NCBI RefSeq assembly: GCF_009380215.1
Contig: NZ_WHUG01000001.1
Location: 62,001-126,000 of the forward strand
Length of the DNA stretch: 64,000 bases
Source: Rugamonas aquatica
GTDB lineage: Bacteria > Pseudomonadota > Gammaproteobacteria > Burkholderiales > Burkholderiaceae_D
Reading direction: 5' to 3'
Shown: one piece after another, positions 63,997 through 64,000 of the stretch
How the letters are laid out: each line of letters begins with the position of its first letter
How positions within the stretch are numbered: position 1 is the first letter of the stretch
Translations under genes and position numbers: made by a program
The notes under the pieces: model-generated
What the model saw: the letters and a program-made list of their open reading frames with translations, nothing else
Database searches by the model: none
What the model was told of the DNA's origin: nothing

Positions 63997-64000
63997 CGTC

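Overview
This is a GC-rich bacterial chromosome segment that reads as ordinary core genome of a betaproteobacterium. It is most likely from the Burkholderiales family Oxalobacteraceae (Duganella/Massilia/Janthinobacterium relatives). The placement is inference from gene content and order: the smc-zipA-ligA block, map-glnD beside rpsB-tsf-pyrH-frr-uppS-cdsA-dxr-rseP-bamA-skp-lpxD-fabZ-lpxA-lpxB-rnhB, a DUF1631 protein, and a PEP-CTERM protein with an MHFG motif. I see no rRNA, tRNA, CRISPR array, insertion sequence, phage or integrase.

Layout. 1-3.7 kb holds a secreted Cache-domain protein with a chemoreceptor, an ArsR-type regulator operon with two small membrane proteins, and a small membrane protein. 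3.7-8.7 kb is the glycine cleavage operon gcvT-gcvH-gcvP on the minus strand, under a good sigma-70 promoter and a tandem glycine riboswitch, ending at a clear terminator. 8.8-16.4 kb carries a ClpP-like protease, a small low-complexity protein, a second chemoreceptor, a DUF1631 protein, a LysE-type exporter with a glutathione transferase, and a PAP2-like membrane protein. 16.5-26 kb is smc-zipA-ligA-galU-def plus an inward-rectifier-type K+ channel. 26-33 kb is accessory: hypothetical proteins, a type IB topoisomerase, an S41 peptidase with a membrane-anchored partner, a TRIC-type channel and a YcgR/PilZ protein. 33-37.4 kb is map-glnD-rluF. A PEP-CTERM protein and an AT-rich stretch separate map from rpsB. 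38.6-54.3 kb is the long translation, isoprenoid, envelope and lipid A cluster. 54.3-64 kb holds a REC-EAL protein, a large catalase, divergent ppsR/ppsA, an NfeD/stomatin pair, and an unrecognised gene open at the window edge.

How the genes work together. Glycine probably controls its own breakdown through the riboswitch. The envelope cluster links outer-membrane protein assembly (bamA, skp), lipid A synthesis (lpxD, lpxA, lpxB, fabZ), undecaprenyl and isoprenoid supply (uppS, dxr), phospholipid synthesis (cdsA) and envelope stress proteolysis (rseP). Two chemoreceptors, YcgR and the REC-EAL protein point to motility and c-di-GMP control.

No obviously new multi-gene system is visible. The best leads are: the REC-EAL protein, whose catalytic glutamate is replaced by valine; a LigA with an apparent duplication of its last helix-hairpin-helix unit; the separately encoded Cache protein next to a chemoreceptor; the PEP-CTERM insertion upstream of rpsB; and three copies of a bipartite palindromic repeat.
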